Source: Bacteroidales bacterium UBA6192
GTDB lineage: Bacteria; Bacteroidota; Bacteroidia; Bacteroidales; F082
Assembly: GCA_002422725.1 (NCBI GenBank)
Contig: DITE01000030.1
Span: 1-64,000 of the forward strand
Direction of reading: 5' to 3'
Length of the DNA: 64,000 nucleotides
The position numbers and the translations under genes were made by a program. Below, piece after piece: positions 59,501 to 64,000 of the stretch (its first letter is position 1; each line of letters begins with the position of its first letter). Under the pieces are notes generated by a model. The model saw only the letters and a program-made list of their open reading frames with translations. It did no database searches and was not told the DNA's origin.

Positions 59501-60601
59501 TTAATTTAAAGTATCCCTTTCATTTTCAATTTGCTTTAGGAGTTTCATCGAGTTTTGCCTTAAAACATACATGTTTTGTTTCATCTCGCCGGGTGGATTT
59601 TGAATACGCAACAGCGCCTCGATGGTTCCCGACAGGCTGTCTTCAGCTTCCAAAAGAAGCCTGTTCAAGTGTCCTTTATACGATGATACCTGTTTGTTCT
59701 TATTGCGAAATTCGGCGTAATCATTGTATTTTGATACACCCCGGTTGTAAAGATTTGTTGCTTCGTTAAAGTATTGAATTGACTTATTTAAACCAGCAAC
59801 ATATAAAGCCTCCGTTAAAAATGCTGTTCTGATTTCGAGTGCCTTATTGGAAAAATCATTTTCGCTCATTCTCCTTAACTCGTTCTCCCATTGCTCCTTC
59901 TGCGACAATTGAAGATGGTAATCAATGGAATCGTTGAAATCAAACATGGCTGAATAATTTTCGCTTTCTTCAGCTGAATGTGTAAACGTCTTATGGCTCA
60001 TCGGAAATCTCAGAAATTGCCAGATCGGGTCATAAGGAATATGTGTATTGATCATGGTTGCCGGTGGAACCATAAAGTACTGCTCGTCGAATTGCTGAAC
60101 AAAGCGGTTGTTTATTACCGAACCTGCTCCCCAGGTAGGATCGAACAAATACCAATAAGAATCGATCCGGGCAGCAATCCATGCATGGGGCAAAGGATCT
60201 ATTTCACCTTCCTGTTTGGTATAACCGCTTATGATATGCGATGGAATGGCTGATAACTGGCAGAGTGAGTCCATAATACCGGCATAACCTTCACAAATGC
60301 CTTTTCGTTTCTGAAAAGTTTTCAGGGTAATTTCCGAATCTGTTTCTTCCCGGGTCAGATTGTCCGAAGTGCGTGTATCATAGTCAATATTATAGGCCAG
60401 CCAAACATACATAGCCCTGATTTTTTCACTATCATGGCTAAAATTCTCGTTAATAAAATTACTCAGCTGACCAATAGACTGAACCTTTTTTGCGCCAGTT
60501 GAAAGCATCGTACGATCCACATCATTCCAAGTCCGATTCGTTTGGGAAAAGATGATTGACGGGAGAAGAAAAAATAGAATAGCTGAAACGAATGCTTTCA
60601 T
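59501..60601 (-). CDS. exported transglutaminase-like (papain-fold) protein
   Basis: The 366-residue protein has a signal peptide (MKAFVSAILFFLLPSIIFSQ). A transglutaminase-like core (about 70-180) follows, with the Cys in GICEGYAGIMDSLC, the His in PHAWIAARID and the Asp in LFDPTWGAG, the expected triad. A helical C-terminal region follows (about 200-366). Such proteins may cleave or crosslink peptides or act as amidases; the substrate is unknown. I chose the ATG at 60601. The frame extends nine codons further to a TTG that would disrupt the signal peptide. Confidence 0.82.
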   Translation of the reverse strand: MKAFVSAILFFLLPSIIFSQTNRTWNDVDRTMLSTGAKKVQSIGQLSNFINENFSHDSEKIRAMYVWLAYNIDYDTRTSDNLTREETDSEITLKTFQKRKGICEGYAGIMDSLCQLSAIPSHIISGYTKQEGEIDPLPHAWIAARIDSYWYLFDPTWGAGSVINNRFVQQFDEQYFMVPPATMINTHIPYDPIWQFLRFPMSHKTFTHSAEESENYSAMFDFNDSIDYHLQLSQKEQWENELRRMSENDFSNKALEIRTAFLTEALYVAGLNKSIQYFNEATNLYNRGVSKYNDYAEFRNKNKQVSSYKGHLNRLLLEAEDSLSGTIEALLRIQNPPGEMKQNMYVLRQNSMKLLKQIENERDTLN

Positions 60602-60671
60602 CAGGATGCTGTTTGGGATATAACGCAAAAAAGTGCTTTTATGTTCTGGAGACTCAAAACTTCAGTGCGTA

Positions 60672-60709
60672 AAAATAAAAAAACCTGCATGATAAATTGC
60701 ATGCAGGTT
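60672..60709 (-). terminator. rho-independent terminator of the 250-residue lipoprotein gene
   Basis: AACCTGCATG at 60682-60691 and CATGCAGGTT at 60700-60709 form a perfect 10-bp stem. On the minus strand it is followed by a T-rich run (TTTTTTTATTTTT), typical of intrinsic termination. Confidence 0.9.
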
Positions 60710-60745
60710 ATTTAAAAGCGATGGCTGAACCGCTTTTTGATTGGT

Positions 60746-61498
60746 TTAGTCGGTGATGGTAACGCTCTTCTGTTTCACTGTTTCGTTCACAAAATAGAAG
60801 TTCTTTCCACCATATTGAGCTGTGGTAAATCTCCAGGGAGCTACAGTAACTATTCCCTGTCCTTTAGTTAGACCGCTTAGTTCATCAGCACTGAAAGTGG
60901 CGGTGGTGGTACTTCCCGCAAAGGCTTTCACAACATCGTTAATCAGAAAATATACTGTGTCAGCATTGGAAATATTTGAAATGGTGAGTGTATACCCTGA
61001 TTTTGAAACCTGATCACTGCTCGTAATATTGCCTGCGTTGGGGAAACCACCAGTAACAGTATGTTCAAAAGCTGGCACACCAGAGGAAGTGTTTCCGGCA
61101 ACAGACCAATTCACCCCTCCGCTAAAATCAATGCCGGTTGGCATGGCAGCTCCGGGCATAAACACATAGGAATTGTTGCTTTGCTTCGACATGGCTTCGT
61201 CATTGATTTTCACAGCACCGGCATCAACTAATGCTGAATAATTGTCATTGCCGCTAAATGCAGCCACACCAGTTCCGATGGTAATGGTAATATCGCCGAT
61301 AGGCGTAGTCTGTATAGTTTCGGATCGCACAGCTACAAGCGTTCCATCGCCTAACTGAATAGAAGATGAATTGTTGTTATTGATGTCATTGTTGTCATCT
61401 TCTTTTTTGCAGGAAGACATAAACAGACTTAAGGCTGTCATAAGGATCATACTTCTGAAGCCAATGGTTTTTAACCTGTTGGTAAATGTTGTTTTCAT
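60746..61498 (-). CDS. hypothetical lipoprotein with Asn-rich linker
   Basis: The 250-residue protein has a lipoprotein signal ending LFMSSC (C30), then KKEDDNNDINNNNSSS, an acidic Asn-rich linker resembling the surface-export signals of Bacteroidota lipoproteins. The rest is a beta-rich domain with many Gly, Thr and Val, ending VKQKSVTITD. I do not recognise a family. It is monocistronic and ends in a strong terminator. Confidence 0.7.
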   Translation of the reverse strand: MKTTFTNRLKTIGFRSMILMTALSLFMSSCKKEDDNNDINNNNSSSIQLGDGTLVAVRSETIQTTPIGDITITIGTGVAAFSGNDNYSALVDAGAVKINDEAMSKQSNNSYVFMPGAAMPTGIDFSGGVNWSVAGNTSSGVPAFEHTVTGGFPNAGNITSSDQVSKSGYTLTISNISNADTVYFLINDVVKAFAGSTTTATFSADELSGLTKGQGIVTVAPWRFTTAQYGGKNFYFVNETVKQKSVTITD

Positions 61499-61611
61499 GA
61501 TAGAAATTGATTTGAGGTTTTACAATGTTTAATGAAGCAAAATTAGCCCGAATAGCAGGCCAGGCTAGTATGGGAATAGTCTGAATTTGCTACGTAGATC
61601 ACCCTAGTGAA

Positions 61612-61643
61612 TAAAAAAGCCGGATAGCAATTGTTCCGGCTTT
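61612..61643 (-). terminator. rho-independent terminator of etfBA
   Basis: AAAGCCGG at 61616-61623 and CCGGCTTT at 61636-61643 form a perfect 8-bp stem; on the minus strand it is followed by TTTTATTC. It ends the etfBA transcript. Confidence 0.85.
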
Positions 61644-61669
61644 CAGGTCTTTGGTTAACGAAAACTTTG

Positions 61670-62638
61670 TTACGACTTTATCTCTTTCACAGCTTCAATA
61701 AACTGAGGCAAAACCTTGAAAACATCGCCAACAATGCCGTAATCAGCTGCTTCGAAAATGGGTGCGTCAGGATCTTTGTTCACTGCCACAATAACTTTCG
61801 ATGAGCTTACTCCGCCCAGATGCTGAATGGCTCCTGAAATGCCAAAGGCAAAATAAAGGTTGGGAGCCACTATTTTTCCAGTTTGACCGACATGCTCGCT
61901 ATGAGGACGCCAGCCTTCGTCGGAAACGGGACGTGAACAGGCCGTTCCTGCACCCAGCAATGAAGCCAGTTCTTCAATTGGAGCCCAGTTTTCGGCAGCT
62001 TTCATGCCGCGGCCACCCGAAACAACAATGTCAGCATCGTTGAGCAGTACTTTTCCCGTTATTTTATTGGTTTGCTCAACTTTTGTGATAAAATCGGTTT
62101 CACTAACTCCGGGATCAAAGTCTTCGATGGCTGCTGTCACCTGATTTTCGATCATACCAAATGAATTGGACGACAAGGTAATTACTTTCTTTTCGGATTG
62201 TATGGCAACATGTCCGAATGCCTTTCCGGTGAACATCATTTTTGTCACAACAAACGGATCAATGCTCAATGGTAAACCATGAACGGCTGAAACCATTCCT
62301 GCCTTGAGTTTTACCGCCAGACGAGGTGAAACGGCTTTGCCCAAATTGTTGTGGGCGAGGACCACTACAGAGGCATTGGTTTTTTCAGCAGCCCGGGCAA
62401 CTGCTTTTGCTATTGCTTGATTATCAAGGTTATTGAATCGTTCATCTTTGTTTACCAGCAGGGTAGAAATACCATAAGCCGATAATTTAACCAGTTCGGA
62501 TTCTTCAACAGCACCAAGTGAAAGTGCAGCAACAGAAGTTTTCATTTCACTGGCAAGTTTGCTGGCATAAGATGCAAGTTCAAAGCTCACTTTCTTTAAT
62601 TTTCCATCCCAGTTTTCGATATAGACTAATACTGACAT
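61670..62638 (-). CDS. etfA: electron transfer flavoprotein alpha subunit
   Basis: EtfA holds the FAD of the electron transfer flavoprotein, which passes electrons from acyl-CoA dehydrogenases to a quinone-linked oxidoreductase. The 322 residues end in the FAD-binding domain with GGRGMKAAENW near 214-224, a SRPVSDEGW stretch, GISGAIQHLGG near 271-281 and NKDPDAPIFEAADYGIVGD. The N-terminal domain is the usual Rossmann-like EtfA fold. It follows etfB after 64 bases on the same strand. Confidence 0.95.
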   Translation of the reverse strand: MSVLVYIENWDGKLKKVSFELASYASKLASEMKTSVAALSLGAVEESELVKLSAYGISTLLVNKDERFNNLDNQAIAKAVARAAEKTNASVVVLAHNNLGKAVSPRLAVKLKAGMVSAVHGLPLSIDPFVVTKMMFTGKAFGHVAIQSEKKVITLSSNSFGMIENQVTAAIEDFDPGVSETDFITKVEQTNKITGKVLLNDADIVVSGGRGMKAAENWAPIEELASLLGAGTACSRPVSDEGWRPHSEHVGQTGKIVAPNLYFAFGISGAIQHLGGVSSSKVIVAVNKDPDAPIFEAADYGIVGDVFKVLPQFIEAVKEIKS

Positions 62639-62702
62639 TTTTTTCTGTTTTTAAGTTTTTGTTTATTTCAAACGTGCAGGCTGGCACTCATCATACTTTG
62701 CC

Positions 62703-63446
62703 TTACAATACCTTGGCTTCGTCCCTTAACAAATAGATGAGATCTTTTGCCTGGTCTTCAGCAATTTTTTTACATGCTGCCTTGGGGGCGGGTAATGTGA
62801 AAACAGTGATGTTTGTCTTCGGTTCAACAGCAATTGGCTGGACGACTTCCAATGGTTTTGTCCGGGCCATCATAATACCACGCATTGCCGGAATGCGGGG
62901 TTCCTTTGCGATGCCTTTCTGAACAATGGCAAGCAATGGCAAAGGCAAAGCAATTGTTTGTGAGCCACCATCAATTTCACGGTTGATTTTGACATTTCCA
63001 TTCTCAATCTGTATGCCTGACACTGCTGAAACGGAGTTGATTTCCAACATTTCGGCCAACATTCCACCCACAGCACTTCCATTGTAATCAGATGCTTCTA
63101 TTCCTGCAAATATCAGGTCATAGCCTTTTGCAACCTGAGCCAGCTGGCTTGCCACATAAAATGCATCTTTGGCATCAGCGTCAATACGTATGGCTTTGTC
63201 AGCACCAATTGCCAATGCTTTGCGAAGCGTGCCTTCAGTTTCCTGACGGCCCACGTTGGCAACCACAATTTCGCTTACGACTCCTCCGGTAGTTTCTTTC
63301 AAATCCATTGCCCGGGTGAGAGCCAATTCGTCCCATGGGTTGATAATCCATTGAATTCCGGTTGGGTCAAAGGCTGTTTTATCGGCATTGAACCTCACCT
63401 TGGTGGTGGTATCAGGTACATTTCCAATAAGTATAAGTATTTTCAT
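62703..63446 (-). CDS. etfB: electron transfer flavoprotein beta subunit
   Basis: EtfB binds AMP (or, in bifurcating forms, a second FAD) and pairs with EtfA. The 247 residues have the N-terminal VPDTTTKVRFN, the INPWDELALTRAMD region, and GIEASDYNGSAVGGMLAEML where many EtfB proteins have GRQAIDxDxxQVG. The nucleotide pocket is therefore somewhat different from the best-known proteobacterial type. It is the first gene of etfBA and follows the acyl-CoA dehydrogenase gene on the same strand after about 245 bases. Confidence 0.93.
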   Translation of the reverse strand: MKILILIGNVPDTTTKVRFNADKTAFDPTGIQWIINPWDELALTRAMDLKETTGGVVSEIVVANVGRQETEGTLRKALAIGADKAIRIDADAKDAFYVASQLAQVAKGYDLIFAGIEASDYNGSAVGGMLAEMLEINSVSAVSGIQIENGNVKINREIDGGSQTIALPLPLLAIVQKGIAKEPRIPAMRGIMMARTKPLEVVQPIAVEPKTNITVFTLPAPKAACKKIAEDQAKDLIYLLRDEAKVL

Positions 63447-63489
63447 TTTTAGTTATATTGTTATCGGTTTGGTCCAACAATTATTTTGG

Positions 63490-63497
63490 CAAATTTA
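63490..63497 (-). promoter_or_regulatory. -7 element of etfBA
   Basis: On the minus strand TAAATTTG (63497-63490) matches TANNTTTG exactly, 43 bases before the etfB start. No TTG is found at a normal -33 distance. Confidence 0.45.
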
Positions 63498-63691
63498 ATA
63501 TTCTTTGCTTTTGCCACATCAGATTTCTATATATTCCTCACATTCTATTGGTTATAACTTAAGCCAATACCTAATCCAAACAATAGAAATGTATCAATGT
63601 GTAAATATTTCAGCTTTTTAAACCTTAGTACATAGGTGAAACAAACTGATTATGAATGTTTATGGTCAAATCTAGCAGACAAAAACGTGTT

Positions 63692-64000
63692 CTATTTCAG
63701 CAATTCTCTTGAAATTACAATTTTTTGGATTTCGGATGTGCCTTCATAAATCTGGGTAAGTTTGGCTTCACGCATCAGGCGCTCAACGTGATACTCCTTA
63801 ACATAGCCATAACCTCCATGAATCTGAACGGCTTCGGTGGTCACTTCCATGGCAATATCGGCAGCATATTGCTTGGCCATTGCGCTGGCAAATCCGTAGG
63901 GCAGTCCCTGATCCTTCAGCCAGGCAGCTTTCAGGCAAAGATTTCTTGCATTTTCGACTTTAACAGCCATTTCGGCCAATTTAAAAGCAACCGACTGATG
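63692..64000 (-). CDS. acyl-CoA dehydrogenase, C-terminal part (cut by window edge)
   Basis: The last 102 residues of an acyl-CoA dehydrogenase are present, open at the window edge, reading HQSVAFKLAEMAV onward. They include the FAD-contacting QIHGGYGYVKEYHVERLMRE segment and the catalytic Glu of YEGTSEIQK, as in short- and medium-chain enzymes. It lies upstream of etfBA on the same strand, a classical association: the dehydrogenase oxidises acyl-CoA and hands electrons to ETF. Confidence 0.93.
   Translation of the reverse strand, partial: HQSVAFKLAEMAVKVENARNLCLKAAWLKDQGLPYGFASAMAKQYAADIAMEVTTEAVQIHGGYGYVKEYHVERLMREAKLTQIYEGTSEIQKIVISRELLK

Overview
The window looks like chromosomal DNA of an anaerobic or facultative member of the Bacteroidota, probably Bacteroidales/Marinilabiliales-like. 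Three proteins end in type IX secretion (T9SS) sorting domains. TamA takes the lipoprotein form (TamL) typical of this phylum. There is a serine peptidase of family S46, and many genes carry the Bacteroidota promoter signature TTG-N17..23-TANNTTTG. A glycyl radical enzyme with its activase, and an ETF/acyl-CoA dehydrogenase set with an Hdr-like membrane partner, point to life with little or no oxygen. I see no rRNA, tRNA, CRISPR, phage or intact insertion sequence. Exact taxonomy cannot be read from this sequence alone.

Layout. 0-8.8 kb: an arginase-superfamily protein with a damaged metal site, ruvC, a flippase-like membrane protein overlapping a family 2 glycosyltransferase, ornithine carbamoyltransferase behind a promoter with a perfect 20-bp palindrome, a DUF3109 protein, and a two-gene operon of an exported aspartic protease and a protein with four AMPK-type glycogen-binding modules. 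9-13.6 kb: a small secreted repeat protein, ThpR-like phosphodiesterase, a ROK-family protein, a lipoprotein and a tryptophan/tyrosine-rich T9SS cargo. 13.8-21.1 kb: tamB-tamL. 21.4-26.9 kb: DEAD-box helicase, methyltransferase, pirin, a kinase-less TPR receptor and 3-methyladenine glycosylase. 26.9-37.6 kb: a MacAB-like exporter locus (adaptor, ATPase, two FtsX permeases, two small proteins) facing a divergent NtrC-type two-component system. 37.7-42.8 kb: probable trans-4-hydroxy-L-proline dehydratase with activase, SDR-type threonine dehydrogenase and MscL. 43-48 kb: a hybrid histidine kinase with a strikingly regular 21-residue repeat helix, CvpA and MlaFE. 48.2-56.3 kb: small lipoprotein, SprT-like protease, mannose-1-phosphate guanylyltransferase, S46 peptidase and two T9SS cargo proteins. 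56.3-64 kb: a 0.7-kb non-coding stretch rich in inverted repeats, an HdrC-like/HdrB-like membrane pair, DUF1801, a transglutaminase-like protein, a lipoprotein, etfBA and the start-truncated end of an acyl-CoA dehydrogenase gene.

How the parts fit. The exporter genes and the NtrC-type pair share one divergent control region and probably form one envelope-stress or export unit. TamB/TamL and MlaEF both serve outer-membrane assembly and lipid traffic. The Hdr-like pair is a plausible route for electrons from acyl-CoA dehydrogenase and ETF to quinone. Hydroxyproline dehydration, ornithine carbamoyltransfer, threonine dehydrogenase and the S46 dipeptidase suggest use of peptides and amino acids. 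The strongest candidates for something little described are the repeat-helix kinase, the split ETF:quinone oxidoreductase-like pair with a stripped first CCG half, the four-module glycogen-binding protein with its protease partner, and the structured non-coding region at 56.3-56.9 kb. All family assignments come from reading motifs, not from database searches.
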